Positions 36,067 through 45,109 are shown, counted from the first letter of the stretch. The stretch is 64,000 nt of DNA from CBFDBF01 sp050304615 (GCA_050304615.1 JBNLDW010000011.1:1-64000); one strand, 5' to 3'. Made by a program: numbers and translations. Notes: generated by a model not told the origin, from the sequence alone.

Positions 36067-37260
36067 GTGTATAGTTGCGCAATGAACTGGCCGCCACAAA
36101 GAAACCCCGAGCTTTTACTGATACTGATGGCAGCGGCAGTGCCGCTAAGCTTTGCCGTATGGACGGCACAGATCGATAACTTCTCCATTCACCAGGCACA
36201 ATTTACAGGCAAGGAGATCGGCGTTTTGCAAAGCCTGCGTGAGGTGCCTGGGTTTATGGCCTTCGCTGCAGTGTATCTACTGCTGCTGTTCCATGAGCAG
36301 CGCCTCGCCTATCTCTCACTAATGCTGCTTGGCGCTGGCACAATGTTGACCGGCTGGTTCCCCTCCACCTGGGGGCTCTATACCACGACGGTATTGATGT
36401 CGCTCGGCTTTCACTATTACGAGACCATGCAGACATCTCTCTCACTGCAGTGGCTGGACAAGCAGAGGGCACCTCATGTTTTAGGCCAGATGATCGCGGC
36501 AGGATCTCTAATGTCTATCGTTGTCTATGCACTGCTGGCGTTGGCCACCAGGGTGTGGGATATAGGCTACATAACCATCTATGCGGTTGGCGGCGGACTC
36601 ACCCTGCTGATTGCCGTCTACTGCTGGATAGCATTTCCACACTACCCGGAAAGGGCGGTTCAACACAAAAAGATCGTACTGCGCAGACGCTACTGGCTCT
36701 ACTATGCGTTGGTATTTATGTCAGGCGCGCGCCGCCAGATCTTTATCGTCTTCGCCGGGTTCTTGATGGTACAGAAATTTGGTTACAGCGTTGCGCAGAT
36801 ATCAACACTACTGCTGATTAACGCCGTACTGAAGATATTTTTAGCACCAAAGATAGGACAACTTATAGGCAAACTTGGAGAACGTTACGCCCTGATCTTT
36901 GAGTACTGCGGTCTTATCATGATCTTCTCCACCTACGCCTTTGTGACCGACCATCGCCTGGCGGCCGGCCTATATATGCTGGACCATCTGTTCTTTGCGC
37001 TGGCGATCGCCATCAAGACCTACTTCCAAAAGATCGCCGACCCGCAGGACATCAGCTCAACCGCCGCAGTTGGATTTACCATCAATCATATCGCTGCGGT
37101 GGGTCTACCTGTGGTGATGGGATTGATCTGGGTGCAATCACGCCCGGCGGTATTTCTGATCGGTGCGGGCATGGCGCTGATCTCCCTTGTGCTCTCTTTA
37201 ATGGTACCGCGCCATCCACAGGCAGGGAGAGAGGTAACCTTCAATCTGGACAGGCCATAA
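36067..37260 (+). CDS. Major facilitator superfamily transporter
   Basis: A 397-residue protein with about twelve membrane helices in two halves, divided by a basic loop near residues 190-210 (FPHYPERAVQHKKIVLRRRY). The first loop has KEIGVLQSLREVPGF, a variant of the MFS loop motif. The substrate cannot be told from sequence. It ends 350 bases before an integron cassette. Confidence 0.82.
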   Translation: MYSCAMNWPPQRNPELLLILMAAAVPLSFAVWTAQIDNFSIHQAQFTGKEIGVLQSLREVPGFMAFAAVYLLLLFHEQRLAYLSLMLLGAGTMLTGWFPSTWGLYTTTVLMSLGFHYYETMQTSLSLQWLDKQRAPHVLGQMIAAGSLMSIVVYALLALATRVWDIGYITIYAVGGGLTLLIAVYCWIAFPHYPERAVQHKKIVLRRRYWLYYALVFMSGARRQIFIVFAGFLMVQKFGYSVAQISTLLLINAVLKIFLAPKIGQLIGKLGERYALIFEYCGLIMIFSTYAFVTDHRLAAGLYMLDHLFFALAIAIKTYFQKIADPQDISSTAAVGFTINHIAAVGLPVVMGLIWVQSRPAVFLIGAGMALISLVLSLMVPRHPQAGREVTFNLDRP

Positions 37261-37611
37261 ACAGATCAAAGGGCCGTTGGGCGGAGTAGTGGAGTGTAGT
37301 CCGTCGAATGCTTCAACTAAGGTCCGGCTTCGACCAAAAGGAGACTATTGGGAAAGTGCTTTATCAAAACAGACTAGGCTGATATTCTCCATAAATAGTA
37401 GGGGATATCTATTAAGGCAGGATGCAGTTTTCACGCGAAAAAATAAATGCGTCTAATTTGTTCGTACCCATTACCGTAGATAGAAGGCAAACCGCACGTT
37501 TATTTATGGGCTAATTGCCTCATATCCAACTCAATATGATGAGATAACAGGCAATTGTCCTGTTGAACATAGGAAATAGTCGGGTTAGAAGGCAAATTGC
37601 CTTCTACTTAA
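37261..37611. other. Non-coding region upstream of the SUFU cassette, with repeats
   Basis: There is no gene here. The 16-mer shared with 1949-1964 is at 37438-37453. TAGAAGGCAAA occurs at 37481-37491 and 37586-37596, the second copy inside a palindrome AGAAGGC-AAATT-GCCTTCT. AATTGCCT and AGGCAATT form a further inverted pair around 37514-37555. GTTAGAA at 37584-37590 resembles an attC R' core and marks the likely left edge of the cassette. Composition becomes AT-rich from about 37370. Confidence 0.45.
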
Positions 37612-38343
37612 ATGTTATATCTTAAGAGGGATCGAGAATTGTTCGAGTTTTTGAAGAAAAAGAAAAAGACCAAAGGTGGCTCAACAATACTTGAGTATGA
37701 GCAATCAAAGACTGATGCCGATATGATTGGTGTTCAAGTTGAGTTTGACCAGAAACTCCATGATTCTCGTGAAGAAATATTCGATAAATTGTTTGGCGAA
37801 TGCGAATCGGTCAGCCATGAAGTATTGCCAATGCTTCCCCATATCGATGTATTCATATACAAACCAGGCTATCAAGGCCGAGAATTTTACACATTAGTAT
37901 CATCAGGCATGAGTGATATGCCAATGACATTGCCGGCTGAAATTTCAGAGGAATATCAGCTTGCTGAAATAGTTATGTATGTAGATGAGCCAAAAGATGA
38001 ATATATTAATTTAATTCTTCACTATGCTAGGTATCCACATAAATATGAAACATATTTCGGGCATGGCCATACTATTCCTAATGGCCAGCCTGCCGAACCG
38101 TTTTTTTCAAAAAGTGTTTTAGATACAATAATTTTCATTCCAACGATACTCGCACCCGATAAGAGTTTTACAGATCTTATTAAAGAAAAATCCGGATTGA
38201 GCGTTCAGCTATTACATTTAACACCAATAACAACCCAAGAGTCCGAGTTCAAATTGGAAAATGGAACTATTGATTTATATGATCTTTTTGACGAAAAAGG
38301 CCACTCATTCGTTTTAAATGAAAGTCGTGAATCATATGTATAG
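37612..38343 (+). CDS. Suppressor-of-fused (SUFU) domain protein carried on an integron cassette
   Basis: A 243-residue soluble, acidic protein. After a Lys-rich N-terminus it shows a SUFU-like domain: HIDVFIYKPG, REFYTLVSSGMSDMPMTLP, EIVMYVDEP and NPGQPAEPF-like NGQPAEPFF. Bacterial SUFU proteins often serve as immunity proteins against polymorphic toxins, but no toxin gene is next to it. ATG 37612 lacks a ribosome-binding site; TTG 37639 has AGAGGG eight bases upstream and may be the true start. Low GC and the attC site right behind the stop codon mark it as acquired. Confidence 0.78.
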   Translation: MLYLKRDRELFEFLKKKKKTKGGSTILEYEQSKTDADMIGVQVEFDQKLHDSREEIFDKLFGECESVSHEVLPMLPHIDVFIYKPGYQGREFYTLVSSGMSDMPMTLPAEISEEYQLAEIVMYVDEPKDEYINLILHYARYPHKYETYFGHGHTIPNGQPAEPFFSKSVLDTIIFIPTILAPDKSFTDLIKEKSGLSVQLLHLTPITTQESEFKLENGTIDLYDLFDEKGHSFVLNESRESYV

Positions 38344-38345
38344 AG

Positions 38346-38434
38346 ATATAACAATCGGCTGCTGTCGGACAGTCAAAAGCTCCGGCCAAAAAACGGCCTC
38401 CACTTTTGCCTGCCGCAGAGCCGGGCGTTAGGGG
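38346..38434 (+). other. Isolated attC recombination site
   Basis: TATAAC (38347-38352) and GCGTTAGGG (GTTAGGG at 38427-38433) form the R'' and R' boxes. Between them the arms GGCT/AGCC, CAAAAG/CTTTTG and GGCC/GGCC pair around an A-rich tip. The site starts three bases after the stop of the SUFU gene on the same strand, as in a normal cassette. No other attC is seen close by. Confidence 0.88.
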
Positions 38435-38488
38435 GCACCCAATAATTAGCTCCAAGCATTAAGGAATAGAATGAAGCTTGAAAGAATT

Positions 38489-38507
38489 AAAGGGGTCAGA
38501 GCCCTTT
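38489..38507. repeat. Short REP-like palindrome
   Basis: AAAGGG and CCCTTT flank a GTCAGAG loop within AATTAAAGGGGTCAGAGCCC. The GGGGTCAGA core recurs in complement as TCTGACCCC near 39781, upstream of the rhodanese gene. Such elements are commonly dispersed by REP-associated transposases. Confidence 0.4.
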
Positions 38508-38572
38508 AACGACTAATTAACCGGGCATTTGCCCATAATAACAACCAAGACCCCTTGATTCGTTAAATATTA

Positions 38573-39694
38573 TCATCGAGCTCCTCTCTCTTCCAGGAAC
38601 TGATAGAGTTCATCGTTACCACTTGTCTTGGCAGCTTCAAGCAGGCTGGGTGGGTTGCTTATCCTAATAAAATTACTATGCAGTAGATGCCAGGGGTTGG
38701 CTAGCATATCTTTAAAATCGCTCCAACTACTGGGGATAATCTCTGCCCCGGCATCTAATAGTTGCTGCACCATGGGCAAGTTTCCGTTTTTAGTCGCCAG
38801 GTAGAGAGGGCTGTAATTATCCCACATGCCGCTCATCAGATTCACATCCACTCCATGCTCTATCAACATCTGAACCATCTCGGTAGAACCTTGATAGACA
38901 GCAGCAGAAAGCGGTGTGCGCATACTTAATTCCCGCTGATGCTCATCAATATCTGCACCATGCTCGATTAACAGTTCTGCAATTTTTGTCTCATTAAGGG
39001 ATACCGCTAGAAACAGAACAGACTTTTCCGACATGAATCCACGCCGCTTGGCATTAACGTTCGCCTGAGCCTGGATAGCCTGTTTTACTGCATCTATGTC
39101 ACGTTGCTCAATCGCTTCGAACAGTTGGGAATTAACATTAATGGCTGCCACAAACTGCAGACTACATTTGTCAGCCGGAGCGAGCCGGTAACGGTAGATG
39201 ATCTTATCTTCGGTTGCAGGCGAGCCTTTAGCCCGCAGGTTTTGGGTTGCGCTGAAGTAGAGCTGCTCCCCTCGCCACTCTAGCTCATCATAACCGACTA
39301 AGTCGTCCCAACCTCTACAGATCGCAGGTTTATCTTTCTTTGCGCGGATATCATCAAGATTGGCGATAGAGAATATCAGATGGCCCTCGCCGGCATTTTC
39401 TTCTATGACAACATAGTTTCGATCCGGTGATACCAGCAGGCTGTAGGTTGATAACCCGCTAAGAGCCAGGGGCTGTGTACCAGTAGCAGTTTTTAGATAA
39501 TAAACACTCGATTGAGAATGTTCAGGAGTTCCATCGCGATTCTCAACACAGAGATCAAGCTGCTTACCACTGAGGCCTATTGGCTCGCAAAGAGTGCTAT
39601 GAACCGTTACTAGATCCTTTGGTGCCGAGTAGCCTGTAATGACAGGCAAGATAGTAATCATCAAAATAGATGCTGTTTTTAAAACCGGCTTCAT
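38573..39694 (-). CDS. Exported ankyrin-repeat protein
   Basis: A 373-residue protein with a signal peptide (helix ILMITILPVITGYSA). The N-terminal 190 residues form an uncharacterised beta-rich domain with LSPDRNYVVIEE-like and YFSATQNLRAKG segments. From about 200 there are four to five ankyrin repeats (ELLIEHGADIDEH, QMLIEHGVDVNLM, PLYLATKNGNLPMVQQLLDA). It is probably periplasmic and binds a protein partner. The gene lies alone between the SUFU cassette and the rhodanese-MBL gene on the other strand. Confidence 0.82.
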   Translation of the reverse strand: MKPVLKTASILMITILPVITGYSAPKDLVTVHSTLCEPIGLSGKQLDLCVENRDGTPEHSQSSVYYLKTATGTQPLALSGLSTYSLLVSPDRNYVVIEENAGEGHLIFSIANLDDIRAKKDKPAICRGWDDLVGYDELEWRGEQLYFSATQNLRAKGSPATEDKIIYRYRLAPADKCSLQFVAAINVNSQLFEAIEQRDIDAVKQAIQAQANVNAKRRGFMSEKSVLFLAVSLNETKIAELLIEHGADIDEHQRELSMRTPLSAAVYQGSTEMVQMLIEHGVDVNLMSGMWDNYSPLYLATKNGNLPMVQQLLDAGAEIIPSSWSDFKDMLANPWHLLHSNFIRISNPPSLLEAAKTSGNDELYQFLEERGAR

Positions 39695-39834
39695 GGAACT
39701 CTCTCACGCGTTATGATCATCTCAGTCTGAGATGTCTTCGACAAGTGGTGTCAAATGAAACTTTTGCCATTTAACTTGTATCTGACCCCAGTTATTACAC
39801 CAGTTATTATTTGGGTACATAATTGTTGTAGCAT

Positions 39835-39856
39835 TTGTGGTCATATATGACCACAA
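39835..39856. promoter_or_regulatory. Perfect 22-bp palindrome, candidate operator of the rhodanese-MBL gene
   Basis: TTGTGGTCATA and its exact complement TATGACCACAA meet without a spacer. The site is 64 bases before the ATG of the rhodanese-MBL gene, a position suited to a repressor or activator. Half-sites of the GGTC/GACC kind are used by several GntR-type regulators, but no regulator gene is adjacent and the binding protein is unknown. Confidence 0.6.
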
Positions 39857-39920
39857 TTACTCATTGTAATATCTTTGGATCTTTGGTTGATAATCTTTGT
39901 CTTTGATTCAGGAGTAATCG

Positions 39921-41120
39921 ATGACTAGCAAAAACAAGACTGCATGGAGTCCGGCGGAGTTATATAACAAAATCAACAGCGACTACCGCTTCCAAATGCT
40001 TGATCTGCGAAATGCCGATGAATTTGATACCTGGCGTATTGAAGGCAAGCACCTGACAAATACCATTAATATCCCCTACTTTGATCTGATCGAACTCGAT
40101 GAGGATGATGAGGATATCGTTAAGGCCGTCAAGAAGGCGATACCGGGACGGTTGGGCGACAAACTTTCAAAGGAAATGCCGATACTTGCGGTTTGTGCCA
40201 AAGGTGATACCTCTGAATATGTTGCCGATGGACTGCGTAGTCTCGGTTACACCGCCTTCAACTTGGAAGGTGGTATGGCTGCTTGGGGAGATCACTATGA
40301 AGTGAGCGTCGTGCACGAAAGTTCGCGACTCCAGCTTCTGCAGATCAGCCGCCCAGCTAGAGGCTGTCTCAGTTATATTATTGCCAGTAACCAACAGGCT
40401 CTGATTTTCGATGCCGGACGCCATATTCAAATCTATTCCCAGGAACTTAACGATCGCGGCTGGAAGGCCATTGGCGTTCTGGAATCCCACCTCCAGGCCG
40501 ATCACCTCAGCGGAGGCCTTAGCCTGGCGCAGGCTTTAGAGGTAGACTACTGGTTGCATCCCTACGACGGCATTAACCCTGTGGATGTGCTTCCAGCAAC
40601 CTTTCCCTTCCGTTACCTGCAAGAAGGAGTGCTGTTTCAGTTGGGTGATGTCACATTGAAAGTACTGCATCAGCCCGGCCACACACTTGGTATGATCAAT
40701 CTGCTTGTCGATGACAAATATTTGTTAACCAGCGACACACTGTTTCTCGATTCGGTCGGTCGACCCGATCTTGGCGGACATGCCAGCAGCTGGGCTGCCC
40801 TGCTCTACAACTCGTTGCAGCGTATATTGACACTGCCCGATGAGACGCTCATTCTTCCCGCCCACGCCAGCAGTACAGCTGATTCTGAGGGACTAGAGTG
40901 TTGTTATTCCAGTTTGAAAGAACTTCGCAAGAATAACGACAGCCTGCACAATCTGGCCGATGGTCCCGAGGCATTCCTTGCGTATATCCTCGATAGCTTG
41001 TCGTCACAGCCTGAAATCTATGATGATATTCGCCGCATCAATTCCGGCTTGCTGCAAGCGGATGAAAGACGAATGTCTGAACTGGAACTGGGGCGCAATC
41101 GGTGTGCCCTTGAACATTAG
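39921..41120 (+). CDS. Rhodanese-metallo-beta-lactamase fusion, persulfide dioxygenase-like
   Basis: A 399-residue protein. The N-terminal rhodanese domain (about 8-130) has active-site Cys92 in CAKGDTS. The MBL domain follows with HLQADH at 190-195, HQPGHTLG (His254) and SDTLF (Asp272). Positions matching the mononuclear iron ligands of ETHE1-type persulfide dioxygenases are kept (His190, His254, Asp272), but the second histidine of the usual HxHxDH motif is Gln192. The enzyme probably oxidises or transfers persulfide sulfur; the exact reaction is inferred. A perfect palindrome upstream suggests dedicated control. The last 120 residues are an additional helical region. Confidence 0.82.
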   Translation: MTSKNKTAWSPAELYNKINSDYRFQMLDLRNADEFDTWRIEGKHLTNTINIPYFDLIELDEDDEDIVKAVKKAIPGRLGDKLSKEMPILAVCAKGDTSEYVADGLRSLGYTAFNLEGGMAAWGDHYEVSVVHESSRLQLLQISRPARGCLSYIIASNQQALIFDAGRHIQIYSQELNDRGWKAIGVLESHLQADHLSGGLSLAQALEVDYWLHPYDGINPVDVLPATFPFRYLQEGVLFQLGDVTLKVLHQPGHTLGMINLLVDDKYLLTSDTLFLDSVGRPDLGGHASSWAALLYNSLQRILTLPDETLILPAHASSTADSEGLECCYSSLKELRKNNDSLHNLADGPEAFLAYILDSLSSQPEIYDDIRRINSGLLQADERRMSELELGRNRCALEH

Positions 41121-41153
41121 CCGTCTGTTTGTGATGGCTATATGGATGTGCTA

Positions 41154-42152
41154 TTAGGTTAGGAAGCTGCTCACTCCGGGCAGCACCCGCTGTTGGATCA
41201 GGGTCGCCAAACCCGCCAGCTCTGGATAGTCGGGCGCCACTTCGACGATATATCCCAGCGTCCGCGGGATATCACCGAGATATCCCGGCTTGCCATCGCG
41301 CCGGTTTAGCCGGGCGAAGATACCCGCCGCCTTGAGCTGCCGCTGCACCCCCATCAGGTCGAACCAGCGCAGAAACTCGCCCTCATGCTCACTGCATAAC
41401 ACCCCTGAGCACAGCGCAAGCTGGTAGTAGCCCATGGCCCATGCCTCAACCCGCTCCCTTGGCCAGCTGATATAGCAGTCCCGCAGCAGTGAGACCAGAT
41501 CATAGGTGACCGGGCCTACTACCGCATCCTGAAAATCGAGGATTCCGGGGTTAGATTGGACGGTAACCAACAGGTTGCGCGAATGGTAGTCGCGATGTAC
41601 CGCCACCTGCGGCTGCTGCAGTGCGTTTTCAGCCAGAAGATCAAAGGTCTGCTCCAGCATCTGCTGCTCTGCCACATCCAGCTCCAGCCCCAGCTGCTCC
41701 CGCACCAGCCAGTCCCGAAACAGGGCCATCTCCTGCAGCAAAAGGGCGCGGTCATAGGGCGGTAGACCCTGGGTCGGGGCCTGGCCCTGAATGACCACTA
41801 GCGCCTCCAGGGCATCGCCATAGAGCTGCTCTGCCGTATCCCCATTGAGGGCATCCAGATAGAGACGGTTGCCGAGATCACTCAGTAGCAGAAACCCCCT
41901 CTCCAGGTCCGCAGCATAGATATGGGGAAGATGCAGCCCCAGCCCCTCCCAGGCACGCGCTATCTCCACAAATGGACGACAGTCCTCATGCTCCGGGGGG
42001 GCATCCATTACAATACGCGTGGCCCCATCGTCCAGGGTGAGACGGAAATAGCGCCGAAAGCTGGCATCGCCTGAAGCCGGCTCCAGGGCAGGGCTGGTCA
42101 GCCCGAGGGTATCCTGCAGCCACCCATGTAACAGCTCTAAGCGTTGCGTCAT
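41154..42152 (-). CDS. amgK: AmgK-like N-acetylmuramate/N-acetylglucosamine kinase
   Basis: A 332-residue aminoglycoside-phosphotransferase-fold kinase. It shows SGDASFRRYFRL in the nucleotide-binding lobe, the catalytic loop VHRDYHSRNLL and metal-binding ILDFQDAVVGPVTYDL. AmgK phosphorylates cell-wall amino sugars at the anomeric position for recycling to UDP-MurNAc. The location divergent from lptD is typical. Its usual partner murU is not next to it. Start ATG 42152 is chosen for AGGA eight bases upstream; the longer frame to 42215 is unlikely. Confidence 0.88.
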   Translation of the reverse strand: MTQRLELLHGWLQDTLGLTSPALEPASGDASFRRYFRLTLDDGATRIVMDAPPEHEDCRPFVEIARAWEGLGLHLPHIYAADLERGFLLLSDLGNRLYLDALNGDTAEQLYGDALEALVVIQGQAPTQGLPPYDRALLLQEMALFRDWLVREQLGLELDVAEQQMLEQTFDLLAENALQQPQVAVHRDYHSRNLLVTVQSNPGILDFQDAVVGPVTYDLVSLLRDCYISWPRERVEAWAMGYYQLALCSGVLCSEHEGEFLRWFDLMGVQRQLKAAGIFARLNRRDGKPGYLGDIPRTLGYIVEVAPDYPELAGLATLIQQRVLPGVSSFLT

Positions 42153-42364
42153 AGCACCAATCCTGGGGTAAAACATGGCTGCGTATTGGCCAATATAATT
42201 AACATTAGAATACAAACAACCATTGAAGAAAAACCGATTCTATGCGATTTTAGAACACCTTTGCTATTAGGGACGGCAAAAATCACCGATCCTGCACTAT
42301 CACTATGTTAAACTGGCTCAGGACCATTGGAAATTCAAACAATAAACTTAAGTAGAGAATCACT

Positions 42365-45109
42365 GTGCCGGTAAGACCAGGAATACTATCTGTAACCATC
42401 AGCACCCTGTTGCTGCTGCCTATCGCCAACGCCCATGCCGCCAAACCAAGGTGGGAGTGTCGGGCTGGACCTGAAGGCGGCTGGCAGTGTCTCAAAGATG
42501 GTATGCCGGTGGCAGAAGAGCAGTCCGAAATCCCGGCTATAGTTACAGAGCCGGCCCAGACTACACCCCTACAGGAGACGGTCGCAGCAGAGCCGGAACC
42601 GCTGTCGGAGGAGAGCGCGGCAGCTGAACAACCAGCAGAGGTGGTGGAGGCAGGGCAGCCGACGCAGCCTGCTACTGAACCGGTACAACCCCCATCAGAG
42701 CCTGCGCGACCGGTCGCTGAACCGGTGAGACCTGAGGCCGAGGCAATAGCCACAGAGCGCGTAGAGCCACCAGCACCAGCGACAGACGCTACCGCAAGTG
42801 CCGAAACAGAGACCACTGTGGTACAAGATGGCTCTACAGAGCCAATGGCAACCAGCCAGACCGAGCCAGTCGCTGTAGCCACCCCCGCCACAGAACCGGA
42901 GCACGCCACAGAGCCGGAGCAGGCAAGTATCTTGCCGACCGAGGGTAAAGATGCGTACCGCATAGATCGGGATCTCAACTGGGGCCAGTGTAACGGCCCC
43001 CTCAATGACCCGGCAGCATCGGCCCCGCTGGTCAGCCAGACCGAGATCAGTGCGGATAGTGCGGACCTTAACCAGGGCGAAGATACAGCCACCTTCACCG
43101 GCAACGCAGAGGTGCTTTGGCAGCGCCAGCGGCTGGAGGCGGCAGAGATCAAATACAGCAGAAAAAGCGATGCCATAGATGCTAGCGGCCCTATCTATTA
43201 CCAGAGCCCTGGGCTGCTGATGTCAGCCAGCTCGGCCCACCTGGAGCTCTCCAAAGATACTGGTCGCCTGGAAGATACCGAATACCGCATTCCGCAGCGC
43301 CGTGGGCGCGGTAGTGCGACTGTTACCCATATAGAGGATCGTGATCGCACCAAACTTGACAATGTAAGCTATACCACCTGTGCCCCCGGCGATGACGGCT
43401 GGAAGCTAAAGGCATCAGAAATGGAGCTGGATCGCGCGTCCGGGGTTGGTACCGCCCACCATGCGACCCTCGAATTCCAGGGTGTCCCGTTCATATATCT
43501 GCCCTATGTAACCTTCCCGATTGATGACCGACGCAAATCTGGATTTCTCATTCCATCATTCGGGCACTCCGATGAGACCGGGGTCGACATCTCTATCCCT
43601 TACTACTTTAATATCGCCCCACATATGGATGCCACATTCATTCCTCGCATAATGTCAAAGCGCGGTTTGATGTTGGGCGGCGAGTTCCGTTACCTAGGCG
43701 ACTGGTATTACAGTGAGACCAGGGGTGAAATCATTCCCGATGACCGCGAGCAGGACGCGGGAGAAAGCGATACCCGCGGCATCTTCAGCCATCAGGGGTA
43801 TAGTCCTAAAAAATATAGATGGCAGGTGGAGACCGATCTTAACTACGTTTCGGACAACGATTACCTGGACGAACTAGGCAGTGACCTAGTCTCAGGCAGT
43901 TCCCAGCATCTAGAACGCAGGGGTGATCTCCGCTATTTTGGTGATGGCTGGGACTTTCTTGCCAGGCTGCAGTATTACCAGAATATCGATGAGGCGCGAC
44001 TGCTGGCTGATCGCCCCTACTCCAGGCTGCCACAACTGCTACTTTCGTTGGACAGGGATGTAAATATGTTCCGTTACCAGCTGGATTCAGAGTATGTATA
44101 CTTTGACCGGGAAGATTCGGTACATGGCCACCGCTTTGATTTCCATCCAAGCGTAAGCCTGCCGCTCACTACCAGCTGGGGCTATCTTATCCCCAAGGTG
44201 AGTGGCCGCTATACTACCTACGGCCTTACGGATGAGGGTATCGGCAATCCGGACAGCCCCAACCGTTCACTGTATAGCTTTAGCCTTGACTCGGGGCTGC
44301 TGTTTGATCGGAATACCAACTGGTTTGGCCGCAACGTGACCCAGACCCTGGAACCGCGCCTGTTCTATCTCTACACCAAACGCAAGAACCAGGACAATAT
44401 TCCAATATTTGACACTACAGAGGCTGATTTCAGCTTTGATCGCCTGTTTCGTGAGAACCGCTTCAACGGCATAGACCGCATCAGTGATGCCAATCAGTTG
44501 ACCGCTGCATTGACCAGCCGCACCATGGACAACGCCTCTGGGGAAGAACTATTTCGCGCCAGCATCGGTCAGATATTCTACTTTAGTGATCGTGAGGTGC
44601 AGCTCCCAGGCGTAGCGGATATTGATGAAAGCAGTTCAGCCGTAGTGGCCGAGCTGGCCGCTCGCCTGACTAATAGCTGGAGTATCCGCGGCACCATGCA
44701 GTGGGATCCGCACGCAGATAACCGCCATACCAGACAGTCCGCTATCCATTTAAACTACCTGGATGAAGATGGCGCTATCTTTAATCTTGCCCACCGCTAT
44801 CGAGTTGGACTGATTGATCAGAGTGATCTCTCCCTGCGCTGGCCTGTTACCAACAGCGTTAACGCTGTAGCTCGCTGGAACTACTCATGGCGTGACCGGC
44901 AGACACTGGAGAGCTTTGCGGGCTTTGAATACGACAGCTGCTGCTGGGTTGTTCGAGCAGTTGCCCGCCATTACGTCAACAATGATGGGCAGAGTGATAA
45001 CACCTCATTTCTACTACAACTTGAGCTAAAGGGTCTGACCGGCTTTGGCTCTGGAGTCGACAAGTTCCTGGAAGATGGCATCTTTGGTTATAAAACCGAA
45101 GAAGACTAA
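42365..45109 (+). CDS. lptD: LPS-assembly protein LptD
   Basis: A 914-residue outer-membrane beta-barrel that inserts lipopolysaccharide with LptE. A signal peptide ends at AHA (residue 25), then comes a WEC..WQC segment (Cys32, Cys42). From about 50 to 190 there is a Pro/Glu/Ala/Thr-rich low-complexity linker that most LptD proteins lack at this length. The OstA jellyroll follows (AEIKYSRKSDAIDASGPIYY), then the C-terminal barrel with the Cys pair in YDSCCWVV used for disulfide maturation. The start is GTG 42365. It leads lptD-surA-pdxA. Confidence 0.94.
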   Translation: MPVRPGILSVTISTLLLLPIANAHAAKPRWECRAGPEGGWQCLKDGMPVAEEQSEIPAIVTEPAQTTPLQETVAAEPEPLSEESAAAEQPAEVVEAGQPTQPATEPVQPPSEPARPVAEPVRPEAEAIATERVEPPAPATDATASAETETTVVQDGSTEPMATSQTEPVAVATPATEPEHATEPEQASILPTEGKDAYRIDRDLNWGQCNGPLNDPAASAPLVSQTEISADSADLNQGEDTATFTGNAEVLWQRQRLEAAEIKYSRKSDAIDASGPIYYQSPGLLMSASSAHLELSKDTGRLEDTEYRIPQRRGRGSATVTHIEDRDRTKLDNVSYTTCAPGDDGWKLKASEMELDRASGVGTAHHATLEFQGVPFIYLPYVTFPIDDRRKSGFLIPSFGHSDETGVDISIPYYFNIAPHMDATFIPRIMSKRGLMLGGEFRYLGDWYYSETRGEIIPDDREQDAGESDTRGIFSHQGYSPKKYRWQVETDLNYVSDNDYLDELGSDLVSGSSQHLERRGDLRYFGDGWDFLARLQYYQNIDEARLLADRPYSRLPQLLLSLDRDVNMFRYQLDSEYVYFDREDSVHGHRFDFHPSVSLPLTTSWGYLIPKVSGRYTTYGLTDEGIGNPDSPNRSLYSFSLDSGLLFDRNTNWFGRNVTQTLEPRLFYLYTKRKNQDNIPIFDTTEADFSFDRLFRENRFNGIDRISDANQLTAALTSRTMDNASGEELFRASIGQIFYFSDREVQLPGVADIDESSSAVVAELAARLTNSWSIRGTMQWDPHADNRHTRQSAIHLNYLDEDGAIFNLAHRYRVGLIDQSDLSLRWPVTNSVNAVARWNYSWRDRQTLESFAGFEYDSCCWVVRAVARHYVNNDGQSDNTSFLLQLELKGLTGFGSGVDKFLEDGIFGYKTEED

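Noticed and set aside
42283..43176. 297-residue minus-strand frame opposite the lptD start
   Set aside because: Low-complexity Gly/Ser/Ala sequence generated by the repeat-rich lptD linker.
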